This document shows, in pieces, positions 12,181 through 23,344 of a stretch of 64,000 nucleotides of DNA. How positions within the stretch are numbered: position 1 is the stretch's first letter; every line of letters begins with the position of its first letter. The stretch comes from Cloeon dipterum (lineage: Eukaryota > Arthropoda > Insecta > Ephemeroptera > Baetidae): the NCBI RefSeq assembly GCF_949628265.1, contig NC_088789.1:29567883-29631882 (forward strand). The letters are read 5' to 3'. The notes beneath the pieces are model-generated. The model was not told the DNA's origin. It was given only the letters and a program-made list of their open reading frames with translations, and made no database searches. A program made the translations under genes and the position numbers.

Positions 12181-13357
12181 TCATCGATTTTTGCAAGATT
12201 TCAAGTGAGATTTATACAAACCTAAACATCGGAATTGGCAATTGCAGCGATTGCACTTTGCTATTTTCAAGTGATAACATTTCTTGTAATGAACAGTCAG
12301 AACCATTTTGCAAAAAGCACAAAAGTCGAAATTATGAAAGCGTTTCACATGAGTTCTCAATTCAGATTGACCGGAGAAAAGTTTTTCGCACATTTTACAT
12401 TTCGTGGATTTGAGCAAGTGTTTTCGACATATGTGACTTTTCAAATTACATTTTTGAATTGCTTTGTAATCGCAATCATTGCATTCGAACATTCTTGCCA
12501 TGTCTTCCTTCCCGTGAGCAGAATCAAAGTGTGTTTTCATTTCGGTTTTTGTTTTGAAAAATGACAAGCAACCCTTATGAGAGCATTTAACGGGAAACTC
12601 TTTGTGAACCTTGCGAACATGTTGGTTGTAGTTTTGTGGTCCCTCAAATTCCTTTCCACAAAAACCGCAATTGAGTTTTTCTCGTTCCTTTGAATTCTCG
12701 TGTACATTCTTTGTGTGCTCTTCTTTTTCTTCAAGAGAGTGGAAATAAGTCGCGCAACGCTGATTTTCACATCTGATGGCTTCCTTGTGCATTTTCTTCA
12801 CATGTTTAGACATGTCATAAGAATATTTATATATTTTCCTGCAGTAGATGCATTTCCATTGCTCCGGCCGAATTTCAGCTTCAATGATTCGTCTCTCTCC
12901 TCCGTCATTCCTTTGCGGCAGCTCAATTTTCTCCAACTGCACCCAACACTGCTCCAATTTACCCTCTGAAAATGCATGAATAAATAAAATTTTAAAAACT
13001 ACAATGTTAGTTATCTATTCACCAAAATATTTCTTCCGCAGCTCTCTTGCTGCCTCGTCCAAATCCAAATTCCACCAAACCAAATTCTCGTCCGCCATCT
13101 CTTCGATTTTCCATTGAAACCTTTGGGAAAATCCTCATTTAAAAAAGATTCCGTGAATTTCTTTTAAAAACTCACTCGGCGTGCCAAATGCAAAAGTGGC
13201 AAATTTTGTCCTCGTCTTGGATTTCGTCGGCCAACTCGTGTCCGCAGACATTGAGAAACCACTCCTGCAGTTTCTCCTTGTCCACGTGGACAGCGAGGAC
13301 AGCTCCGTCCGCCGTTGGACGCTCGCAAATCAAGCACAACGCCTTTTGCAACGACAT
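12181..13357 (-). CDS. ZAD-C2H2 zinc-finger protein, short subfamily, copy 1 (354 aa)
   Basis: Three exons: 13357-13176, 13120-13023 and 12965-12181. The first encodes a ZAD opening MSLQKALCLICERP; its zinc ligands are C8, C11, C53 and C56 (CLIC...CHFC). The ZAD continues into exon 2 (FQWKIEEMADENLVWWN). Exon 3 begins EGKLEQCWVQLEKIELP and holds about eight finger motifs: CIYC, CENQRC, CGFC, CSHKGC, CNDC, CKMC, a degenerate CAFC and a final C2HC-type CNRC. C-x4-C knuckles alternate with C-x2-C ones. ZADs mediate dimerisation and the fingers bind DNA, so a nuclear transcriptional regulator is expected; targets unknown. Intron 2 is 57 nt but has an in-frame TAG when read through, unlike copies 2-4. 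It is the only short copy on the minus strand, and its 3' flank is inverted with it. Confidence 0.9.
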
Positions 13358-13430
13358 TTCAGCCAGACAACCTGTACCTGAATGAAAGAAGGAAGGTTGC
13401 AGGTGAAACAGAGCGATTGAAGCGCACCCC
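13358..13430 (-). promoter_or_regulatory. Conserved ZAD-gene proximal element, short copy 1
   Basis: Carries the family element CACCTGCAACCTTCC and then TTTCATTCAGGTACAGG about 25-60 nt before the ATG. It is slightly diverged here (GTACAGG instead of GTTCAGG). Confidence 0.5.
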
Positions 13431-14159
13431 AAGGGGGAAAGGTAAAAACTCTCTTGCGTGGTTTAATTTAAACTATTTATCTTTTATTAAATATTTTCCA
13501 CTTCTTCACTAACAAAAATTAATATAAATGTTATTTTATTAAAATTGCATCTTTTCTTTTCTTCCAGCAAAAGAGTTACTTTAGAACAGGATGTATTCTC
13601 ATTCAACTCTTTGAGTAAAAATAATTGTTAATTGTATTAACAGAATATATGGTTGAGGGACCTTTTTCCGGTTATCTTTCTCGGCGAAACGTGGTTAGCG
13701 ATACAATCCTTGGCAGCGCTTGACGCCCTTGCAAGCCGACAGCAGCGACGAGAAGCGCGGCCGAGGCGTACAGCCAGCCCCAAATTGTGATTTATTAGTT
13801 TCTTCAGCCGCTCTCGCACACAAATATTCACGCGCGGTAAATGGAGGTATCGAACGGCCCTCTTCTTTATTTTTTGCTCGCCTCTCGCAATCAACGAAAC
13901 TGCAATTACTAAAAACCAGAGAATCTAATTAGGTTGACGGCGGTAAATTTCGTTTAATTTAAAATTAAATATTATTTCAAATCATAAGCATTGATTCCAT
14001 ATTTTATAATTTTTTTGTTGGTAAAGAAATGTGCCTAATTTAACTCTTAAAAATTATTCTCACTTCAATGCAAATTAAATTAATATTTTATATTTATTAA
14101 TTTAATAATAGGAAAGTCGTGCATTTCTCTGAACAAAGTAAAGCTTTTTGGGAGGAAAA
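13431..14159. other. Intergenic, no gene seen
   Basis: Between short copy 1 and the 3' flank of long copy 1. A GC-richer patch near 13680-13790 and AT-rich remainder; the open frames here have no counterpart elsewhere in the window. Confidence 0.4.
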
Positions 14160-15258
14160 CGAATCAGTTTTTTCATGTGTGCTGAACTAAGATTAAAGAC
14201 TCAACTCGAAAATCCAATGATCCTATGACTGCGAAAAACAAATTTAGTAGGACCGCATTACTCCAGTCACAAATCGATTTTCTAGGACGCATGCATGCAG
14301 AAGGGCCGAAAAATAACTGCAGTGACGTCAAGCGACTCCAAGGTAGGTATATTTTTCAACTAACTAAATTAATACACCACCGTGTCAAAATGAAGACCGT
14401 TTCTATATTTTAATTAAAATGCCAAGTGCTGCAATTCCCAGGCAGAGCGGATAATTTCCATTTGCTGCGAAAATGCAGTAAACACACACACGTGGAGACA
14501 GCGAAAAAAGGGAAGAGTGTGAGGGTAGCTCGTTTTCGGGGGCGAGTACTCTTGCTCTTTGTTAGTGCTGTGGCAGGTGCGAGGGTGGCGGCAACGGACA
14601 CCAAATGGCGACACGCCGAGAGCCGCAGAGAAAGCGGTGGAAGCGCGGGCCAGTGAAAGACGGGCCGGCAAGATCCTACAGAATCAAAATCGATGCTCGC
14701 CGAGCAAAGACAAAAAGTCAATGTGAGCAAGCCAAAACATTTTTGTGACAATTGTAAATTAGCGATCAAACTTTCTATACATTTAATGCCTTTGGCCAGG
14801 GTAACATATATGAGTTGAAAGGTAATTAAAATTGCGTGGATTGACTGTGCGAAAAATGCAAAATTTGTTGAAAAACTATTTGTACGTAACTTCATAGCAT
14901 TTTTGGAGCAAAATTCTTTTGAATAAATAATATTTGTCAATGCGCGCCTTGTTGCGAACTCTTGATGGACAGAAAGTTAACGAGTTGACGTCCAATAGTA
15001 ATAATCAATTCGAAGAAAAGTAATTAGAATATTTTCATGTTGAATATATTTGAGAACCTTAAAAAAAATTGGTAAAACCCTTCTTTCGATAAAGGTGGAA
15101 TAAATTAAAATAATATAAACTGAATACCATGACACCATAATTTTATTAATCAATGTGCTACTTAGCGAACAATACAAGGTAATGAGAATCGAAGCGAAAT
15201 TTATTTCCTTTTTCAGAGAAGAACAATTCAGGAAAAATGTAAATAAATAATGAAGCAT
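14160..15258. repeat. 3' flank repeat of long ZAD genes, copy 1
   Basis: Homologous to 27485-28626 and 39785-40946, and in part to 55940-56502. Landmarks shared by all full copies are AATTTAGTAGGACCGCA, a CRE in GCAGTGACGTCA (TGACGTCA near 14321), GCAGGCAGAGC, and the TTCGAACTCTTGATGGACA block. This is the most diverged of the three full copies. Confidence 0.8.
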
Positions 15259-16915
15259 TCACTGAACACCGTGGATAAGTAGCATGTGTTTTGTCATACC
15301 ATATCTGAGCATTGATTTTCCACATAATTTGCAATTTTCCATTACCTTGACCTTTAAATGAGTAGAATTTAGATGAATGCGGAGAAAAGATTTGGAAATG
15401 AATTGTTTTTTGCACTCATCACATTCCACTTTCAATTCCAACAAATTGTGTTTCCCCGCGAGATGGTTTTTCAAATCAGAAGTGCAAGAGAAACTCTTTG
15501 GGCAATGGGCGCAGTGCTTCAAATTGGCTTGGTTGTGTATCCTGTTTGAATGCTGTTTCAAGACACTCGCACTTTTGTAGTACCTTTTGCAAGGTTCACA
15601 TTTGAATCCGAGAGCTTTGTGCTCCAAACCACGCCAATCGCGATTCCCATGTTGTCTTTTCATGTGGTAAACAAGCAAACAATTATGAGTGAAGCTCTTA
15701 GGACACTTGGAACATTTGACCAAAGTTTCTCTGCACTTTTTCTTGTGTGATTGATACAAACCTGAACATTGAAACTCTTTTTTACAGCGATCGCAGGACA
15801 GGTTTCTCATGTGTTGAATAGAATAACGGACAGGAACTTGTGATTTACAAATTTTGCAACGTTTGAATGTATGCTTTAAACGCATATGATTTGCCAAACC
15901 ATCCTTTGTTGAGAACATTTCGCCGCATGTGTCACACTTGAATGCCTTTTCTGTTGTGTGTTTTCTAGCAACATGTGCAGATAAATTACATCTGTTTCTT
16001 GTTTTGTATTCGCAATATTCACAATCAATCATTTTTGCATCATAAGTTTCGTGAAGAGAGTCAAAATGAGCTCTCATTTCGATTTCAGTTTTGAAAAACG
16101 AAACGCAGCCACGAAAAGCGCACTTCACTGGAAATTCACGATGGACCCGACGAACATGAATGTTGATATGACTATTTCCAATGAATTCCTTGCCACAAAA
16201 ATCACATTTGAATGTTTTCTGTTCTTTCGGTTTTTCATGCACTTCTTCATTGTGTTGTTCCCTTTCTTCGATTGTGTGGAAATAAGTGGCACATTTATGG
16301 TATCCACATCTGATGGCTTCTTTGTGTGTTTCCTTTACATGCTTCAACAAATAGTGCGATAGTGTAAATAGTTTACCACAGTAGAGACACTTTTTCTTTT
16401 CTGGACAAATATTGGATCGTGTTCCAGGCTCCAATTCCACCTCTTCCTTTTCGTTTTCCTCTTCTTCACTTTCGGGCAGATCGACCTCTTCCAATGGCAC
16501 CCAACATTGCTCAATATTTCCCTCTTAAAAGACAGTTATTAGGAAAAAATTAATAAATAAATGTCAATTCTTTACCAAAGTAATGTTTCCGCAGCTCTCT
16601 TGCCGCATCGTCCAAATCCAAATTCCACCAAACCAAAGCCTCGTCTGACATCCCATTGAATTTCCAGAGAAACCTGTAAGGGAAAATTCCTCAAATAAAA
16701 TAAAAATTCCTTGAATTTCTTTCAAAAACTCACTCGGCGTCCCACAGGCAAAAGTAGCAAATTTTGTCTTCGACCTCGATTTCCTCATACATCTCGTGTC
16801 CGCAGACATTGAGAAACCAATTCTGCAGTTTCTCCTTGTTCACGTGGACAGCGAGGGAAGCGCCTTCCGCCGTTGGTTGCTCGCAAATCAGGCACAGCGC
16901 CTTTTGCAACGACAT
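15259..16915 (-). CDS. ZAD-C2H2 zinc-finger protein, long subfamily, copy 1 (514 aa)
   Basis: Exons 16915-16734, 16673-16576 and 16523-15259, phase-consistent. The ZAD (MSLQKALCLICEQPTAEGAS, ligands C8/C11 and C53/C56 in CYFC) is followed by FLWKFNGMSDEALVWWN and an acidic linker (LPESEEEENEKEEVELEPG). Thirteen finger motifs follow in order: CLYC, CGYHKC, CDFC, CAFRGC, CEYC, CDTC, degenerate CKIC, CDRC ending in a C2HC form, CSKC, CEPC, CAHC, CDEC, CKLC. It ends MLLIHGVQ, as in its sisters. Compared with the short subfamily it has the same first eight fingers plus five more, so one class arose by loss or gain of the C-terminal fingers. Its ZAD has diverged most among the long copies (EMYEEIEVED). 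Predicted nuclear DNA-binding factor. It is divergent with the short gene starting at 19683. Confidence 0.92.
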
Positions 16916-16985
16916 TCCTAATTGAACACCTGAACCTGAGTGAATGGTGGAGGGTTGCAGGTGGCTAATAAGCGATCACAGCTCC
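16916..16985 (-). promoter_or_regulatory. Conserved ZAD-gene proximal element, long copy 1
   Basis: Element CACCTGCAACC, then CCATTCACTCAGGTTCAGGT, just before the ATG. This copy and long copy 2 share the variant spacing and the TTCAATTAGGA leader. Confidence 0.5.
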
Positions 16986-17720
16986 ACTTTTAGGGAAGAA
17001 AATGAAATGGGAAACGTTTGAATGATTTTAGCGCCATTTAATTTTATCATTTGTTGAAACTAGAATAATTCTTTCTCTCAACATTTTAAGAAGTTGCTCC
17101 TCTCTCGAATGCTAATTACATAATTTCCTCTAGCGTAATTTCCTGTCCAACCGATCAAGCTCTTTTTCCCCCCTTCACAATCGGCGCTTTCTGATTGTCC
17201 AACAAGCCTCTCATGTGCCTCTCCCCCGCCGCGATTGATCAATTTCCTCAATTCATCAGCCGGCGCGATCTTTTGGTGTGTGGAAAGTGCAAAAGTGTCT
17301 GTTGCTCTTCGCCACCGGCGCCGCGAATACACCAGCGGCCTATAATGGTAATGCAGCAGCAGCATCGGCACAATTTTGCTCTCATTTTTCTGCTCAGCTG
17401 GCGGAGGGTGTGAGGGGAAGGGTTGGGGAGAGACCGATAAATCTGCCATTATTTTTATCGTTGCTATTGCGCCGAACCTCGCTTAATACCTACTCTCGGT
17501 ATTAATTTTCTTATAATATTATTCTATGCGACGGTCCAACCACCACAAAGCGGTTCTCAATACATTATAATTTTTTTTATTTAAATCAATAAAATACCAC
17601 TAACAGTTTTAGGTTTACGAAAAATAACATTTTTTGGATTATTTAATTAGATTGATTTATTTCAACGCGGAGGCGAGTTGCGCCCATCAAAATACCACGA
17701 ATCTGGCCGTCGGTGGTGGA
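16916..17720. repeat. 5' flank repeat of long ZAD genes, copy 1
   Basis: Homologous to 30285-31125, including the GCCGGCGCGATCTTTTGGTGT stretch, the CGCCACCGGCGCCGCGAA block and GAGGCGAGTTGCGCCCATCA near its end. It contains a 123-codon minus-strand frame (17078-17449) with a 119-codon counterpart, but the differences are mostly amino-acid changing, so coding is unlikely. Confidence 0.8.
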
Positions 17721-19611
17721 TTTTTTTATTATTTTTTTTTGCTCTTTTTATCCCTGTCCGAGGACCGGAAGACCGGGAAGGGCGCGCAAAAAATCATATA
17801 TTAAAAATATACAATTTTTTCATGAACATTACATTTTTCAGATTGTATATATTCCGCTGTTTAAAAAAAAGAACAAAAATCATTTCTGAGATTCAATTGC
17901 ATTAAATTAAATGCAGTGTCAAAAATACCAAAGCGGGTTTTATTTCTCTTTGTACAGTATGAAATATGTTTGTATTATTTTTTCTATTGCGTAAATTCGC
18001 CGTTTTTAGGACGTAAATTTTAAAAATCAAAAAGTCAGAGAAGTTTCTTAAATATATATTTTAGCCAAATGAAAAGTCAACAATCGTGCACTGATTTTCA
18101 CTCTTTGAAGCCTTGAAGAAAGATGAATAAATCCATTATTAAATTTCTGTGAGGAAATGCGAGTGTAATTATTGGACAGTCATAAACGAAAGCAAGTAAA
18201 ATGTTGCGAATGCGAAGGTCAGTGAACGGCGTGGGCTCGCAGGGTTCGCTAAATACTATTTTTCTGGAAAAACCCACTTGAAGATCAAAAATTCCCCTTT
18301 GATGGAAAACCAAAATCAGGGATTTCACAACATCAGTATAAAAGCCACTGCGGATTGATCAAAATTTGAACACTAATCGTTATTTCCCGAAATTTCTGAC
18401 TCCTTGGCGCGTGATATGACTTTTTCGGGGTTAAATTCGGAAAAATGAGAAGCCCCTAATCCAGCTGTTTTTTTCCGCCAAAAATCAAAGGCGCACATTT
18501 ACGCATTCAAAATTGGCGAACGCTGCTCTTTTTGGAGCTCTCTCTGCTCTTCTCCATGTCAGGGCCAGCCGCAGAAATAATTTTCAAGAAGAAAATGAAG
18601 GAATATTCTCCGCAATGCGGGTTTAATTGTTGACCGTTCCCTTTCGTACTTGAATTTTGGGTACTTTTGAAAGACAAGGCAGTATGAATTCAAAATTGGA
18701 CATTAGGAAATTTAAGGCTAGACATCCGCGGAGCCTCGCAATTGCTTTCATTATAGTTTTAAGAATATTGCCGCCGTTTGTGAACGTATATATTTCTGAT
18801 AAAAGTCATGGGGATCCCTAAATTTCCACTCTTTGTTCCAGCTTCAATGCTCAACAATTCCTTCTCTTCAAGTAAATTGTTTCTAACCTGGAAAAGTATT
18901 TAAATCATTACATAAGGTTAATGATAATATTTATAAAAGGTTTAAACGAATAATATAAATTTAAAAATAAACTTTTGATTAATAGAAAATTACTAGTAAA
19001 AAAACTCGCTCCTTAATAAAAAACAAAAATTAAAAAAATGAACCTATGCTGCCTTCACGCGTTGCATTAATCCGCTCAGCATTTCAGGATTGCTGGGTTA
19101 CAACTCCTTCGTGTCCAAATCGGCCAGGGTATCTGCTGTTATTTTTTGGGTGTCAAACCAGCTATTTCTTGAGAGGTGGCCACGCACTACGCAGGCCAGG
19201 ATGACTAGGAGACGGAACATGGCGTCGCAGCAGTCAGTCAACAAGGTGGAATTTCAAAGCACGGACCACATTTACTTAATAGCTGCTATTGGGGTATGAT
19301 AATATTGTCTTATTTTCCTGTTCGTATCATTTCCAGCGCATATATTTTTAAACCAGTCTGTCTCTATGTATATTGGCTCTTGAGGAATTTAATTTATTTT
19401 TTTAGAAATAAGGAAGAAGTTTAGTGTACTGCAGGTGCATATATACTTAGCAGCATGATGTTCTTTTAATTGGTGGCGGCTGTCGTCGACCATGGATGAA
19501 GTGCAGTTCCCTCTCCTGCACTCTCTCCAGTTTGTTCGTGCTTTTTTAAGTCCGTTACAATTTTCAAACTTTCCCCAACTAAGCGAATTAAGGGTGTGTT
19601 GCCTCCCCTAA
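17721..19611. other. Intergenic between divergent ZAD genes, no gene seen
   Basis: The inner part of the head-to-head interval. A poly-T run near 17705-17750, AT-rich DNA and several short unconserved frames. The corresponding interval of the second pair (about 31126-31911) is much shorter, so this stretch probably contains inserted DNA, but I see no terminal repeats. Confidence 0.4.
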
Positions 19612-19682
19612 GGGTGGCGCTTCAATAGCTAAGCCACCTGGAACCTTCCGTATTTCACTCAGGTTCAGGTGGTCTGCCCGAA
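19612..19682 (+). promoter_or_regulatory. Conserved ZAD-gene proximal element, short copy 2
   Basis: GGTGGCGCTTCAATAGC, then CACCTGGAACCTTCC, then TTTCACTCAGGTTCAGG, ending about 20 nt before the ATG at 19683. Confidence 0.55.
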
Positions 19683-20873
19683 ATGTCGATTCAAAAGGAG
19701 ATGTGCTTGATCTGCGAGCGTCCGACGGCGGACGGCGCTGTCCCCGCTGTCCACGTGGACAAGGAAAAACTGGAAACTTGGTTTCTCAACGTCTGCGAAC
19801 ACGAGTTGGCCGAGAAAATCGAGGACGATGACCTGATTTGCTACTTTTGTCTCTGGCATGCCGAGTGAGTTTTTAAATGGAATTCAAGGAATTGTCTTCT
19901 TTTACTGAGGAATGTTCCCTGATATAGGTTTCAAAGGAAATCCGACGAGATGGCTGACGAGAATTTGGTTTGGTGGAATTTGGAATTGGACGAAGCAGCG
20001 AAGGAGCTGCGGAAAAACTATTTTGGTGAATTGAAAACAAATTTTGAAATTTTTAATTTTGTAATTTTACATATTTCAGAGGGTAAATTAGAGAAGTGTT
20101 GGGTGCAGTTGGAGTTAATTGAGCTTGCTAAAAGTGCAGACAGTGAAGAGAGACAAATTGTTGAAGCTGAACAACGGCCGAGGCAATGGAAATGCATTTA
20201 CTGCGGGAAAAGATATAAATATTCTAACGATATGTCAAAGCATATGAAGAAAATGCACAAGGGAGCCATCAGATGTGAAAATCGTAACTGTGTGACTTAC
20301 TTCCACTCGCTTGAAGAAAAAGAAGAGCACACAAAGAATGTCCACGAGAATACAAAGGAACGTGAAAAATTCAATTGCGATTTTTGTGGAAAGGAATTTG
20401 AGGGACCAAAAAACTACAACTGTCATGTTCGCCAAGTTCACAAAGAATTTCCTGTAAAATGCTCTCTTCGTGGTTGCTTGTCATTTTTCAAAACAAAAAT
20501 CGAAATGAAATCACACTTTTATTCTGCTCACGGGAAGGATGACATGGCTAGAATGGTCGAATGCAATGATTGTGATTACAAAGCGATGAAAAAATCTACT
20601 TTGGAACGGCACATCGCCAATAAGCACTTGCTCAAATCCACGAAATGCAAAATGTGCGAAAAACGTTTCTCCGGTCGATCAGAGTTGAGAAAACATGTGA
20701 AATACTATCACAATTTTGAGGTTTGTCCTTTTTGCAAAATTGTTATGACTGCTCATCACAAGAAATATCGTCACTTGAAAATAACAAAGTGCAATCGCTG
20801 CAAGAGAAAATTCCAATGTTTAGGTTTGCATAAGTCTCACTCGAAATCTTGCAAAAATCAGAAAAATCTATGA
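19683..20873 (+). CDS. ZAD-C2H2 zinc-finger protein, short subfamily, copy 2 (357 aa)
   Basis: Exons 19683-19864, 19928-20025 and 20080-20873. The ZAD is intact (CLIC at 8-11, CYFC at 53-56) with the substitutions KEMC and NVCEHELAEK relative to the sisters. Exon 2 encodes FQRKSDEMADENLVWWN. Exon 3 has about eight finger motifs: CIYC, CENRNC, CDFC, CSLRGC, CNDC, CKMC, degenerate CPFC, C2HC-type CNRC. Intron 2 is 54 nt, divisible by three and free of stops, so retaining it would add 18 residues (GELKTNFEIFNFVILHIS) between the ZAD and the fingers. Splicing is favoured because the donor and acceptor are conserved in all paralogues. Predicted nuclear DNA-binding factor; divergent partner of the long gene at 15.3-16.9 kb. 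Confidence 0.9.
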
Positions 20874-22370
20874 AAAAAGACGACATCTAATGTCTTTTGG
20901 ACCTGGAAGATTCCACATTCATAGAATTTGCGTCCAAAAGTGAATTTCTTGTTCCATTTCATTCATTAAAAATTATTGTTTCTCAATTTTTTTTTGTCAA
21001 TTTGTATGTACTGAAAAATTATTAGCTAAATTAAAAATAAAATAATGAAAATGAAAAATTGAATGAGATGAAATAAAAACGATACAAATTCCGGCTATTT
21101 GCTGAATTTTCTTTCTTGTCATTTCATCTGAAAGAGTGAATGAAGGTGGACGTTTACGATTGGCGCGTCGCTTCCTAAAAAAAGGCGGCGAGAGTGACGC
21201 ACATCAAAAGTAGTGCTGGGATAAATTTCTGCTCAACAATTACGTCCACGAGAATGGCCCTTGAGCCGCGATTATTGGTGGCTATTATTGGCGAGCAGCC
21301 AGCAATCATCCGCCGTGATTGGTGGCTATTTATTTGCCACGACAGGTGTTAAATAAAATAAATATAAATTTCCGGCTGATTACTGCAGTGTCCGTGACGC
21401 GATTCATTTGGCACCATTTCATGATGCGGACGCAAATGAAAAAGATTTACTGCCACGCCGAACAATTTCATAAAAAAAATAAGAAATTTATATAATAAAT
21501 ATGAACTATCTCATTATCCTCGTACTCGCTGCTCTGCTGCGAGTTGAACCGCGCATTCAACTCCTTCCTCGCGATCGAATCTCTCGAGACAGACACTCAA
21601 TTTGCGCTTCGATCCACGCAAATAGCCCAAAAAATCAGCCACCCTTTCCGCTTATGATGCAATATTGCTCCTAATTCCCTCTATAAATCGAAAGCGTATT
21701 TGAGCCGCATCAATCATCCCGAGAGTATCGACCGGAAACAAATTAGATATTTTTGTCTCCTTCGGCGACCTCTTTTTCCGCCTCTTTTTCCTCCAAGGGC
21801 GAGGTCGATAACTGTTGATTGTAGAAATGCACATCAAACTGACTCTTCGGGTAACTCTTCATCGTCCGACTCGTGGTATAGCCTACCCCTAATTTCCCAA
21901 AATCGGCGAAAAAGGAGCCGCTAAATGTCTCCTTACCTCCCTCTGAGCGGCGTTAAAGGCCCGAACGTTAATTGGCAGAACGGGCGAATTCGTACTTGCA
22001 GGAGGTGGCAATTTTCCTAAAACCTCCTCTCAGCTAATTCTGTAATCTAAATAACAACTATGGCGATCATTTAATATGAGAAGCTTGGGCCAATTTGTGG
22101 CCATCTGTTCGACACCCCACCCGATGTCTTTTATTGAAACGATACAAATCCCGAAAACCGCTAAAAAGGTGCGAAAATATTATGATCTGTACATGTTTAT
22201 AAATTAAAAATCAATGACTTAATTCGAGTAATTTTATATCTTTTTTTACCAAAATTTTCGTCCAAACTCAAATTTATTAAAGAAATTTAATCAAAGTGAT
22301 CGTCATTCATTGTGTTGGTGTATTGGAGGAAACGGTAACGCTTTGTCTGTCGAATTCGAGATGGGTAATT
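20874..22370. repeat. 3' flank repeat of short ZAD genes, copy A
   Basis: Homologous to 33173-34195 and 37626-38480, and inverted at 11081-12180. Shared landmarks are TTTCTTTCTTGTCATTTCATC, GGCGCGTCGCTTCCTAAA, CCGTGATTGGTGG, GCGCATTCAACTCCTTCCTC and GTGTTGGTGTATTGGA at the distal end. No coding frame conserved across copies. Confidence 0.8.
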
Positions 22371-23300
22371 ATGATTAATGGTTGGTATTATGGGCATCAT
22401 GTCTGGGCATCAATGCCGGCTGGAGGCGACGAACAGAAGTGCGTGCGAGAATGAATTTTTTAATACGAGCCAGAATTTCCCCAAGGAAATCACCAAGGGC
22501 AGCTCATTTGGCTAAACGCGCTCGTGTGTGCCGCGCCACGCTGCGCCGGCCGGATTTTTATTTAAAAGAAAATGCAAGTCACTCTCTGCACTGCCTCGGC
22601 AATGCCAAAGAAAAAAGCAACTTGAAATTCCGCAGAGTGCGGTGAATTTCACACCCAATCAATCTGAATGAATAATCTGGTGCGCGGCTCCATAAATATT
22701 CCGGCCGCGGGCATGTAATTTAAATAAATTATTTCTTTTAATATGCAAATTATCTATCGCAAGGATAGGAATGGTCCTCTGTTTTTTATTTCATTGCCAC
22801 ATCGAGAGTTCTTTTAAGAAATCTTACAGAGTGTTATTAATATGCTTTGAAATTAAAAGTTAAAAAAACATACGAAAGCAATATAAAATCTTTTGCTTTT
22901 GTATCTATAGCATCATTTAAAATACACATTTCCTGAATTTTCTGGAAGACAAGTATCCCAAAGATGTAACAGAGGTTACGAATTTCGGAATTTCTTTTCT
23001 CTCTTTTTCTATATCTCTAAAAAATACTCACTTCGAATTCTTCCCGTTTGTTCATTCTTGTGTCGGAATCAGGTTGAAGACCACACAACTCGGAATTGCA
23101 CGAACCAAATCCCAATTCTTGTAAGTTTTCCTTATTTACTTTCTTTTTATCGGGTTTTAAAACATTGGGAAATTTTCTTTACAGATCAAAAGCAAATCCA
23201 GCAATTTAGATTTTCGACAATCAGGAATCAGAAGGAGATTGATTTTGTGAGAAATTGTGAACTTGTATTTTTCGTGTAATATTTTTTATTTTGTCTTCCA
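22371..23300. other. Intergenic upstream of the ZAD-less finger frame
   Basis: Mostly AT-rich. At 23040-23300 there are GT/AG pairs that could frame small exons (for example CTTCCAG at 23296-23302), but none gives a reading frame that joins the finger frame downstream, and no ZAD-like sequence was found. Confidence 0.4.
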
Positions 23301-23344
23301 GCCTGGAGAAAAATTTCTGAGAGAATAGAGAGCAAGAAGTTCCA

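Noticed and set aside
13181..13381. Antisense frames opposite every ZAD exon (also 19665, 30108, 31975, 42425, 58407)
   Set aside because: Shadows of the ZAD codons on the other strand; the cysteine knuckles and splice sites support only the sense frame.
17078..17449. Proline-rich 123-codon minus-strand frame, also 119 codons at 30456-30815
   Set aside because: Differences are mostly amino-acid changing, ends differ, and the frame is absent from other ZAD-gene flanks.
23058..23279. Candidate upstream exon for the ZAD-less finger gene
   Set aside because: No ZAD or tryptophan-rich sequence, and all three phases of the CTTCCAG-acceptor exon hit stops before the finger frame.
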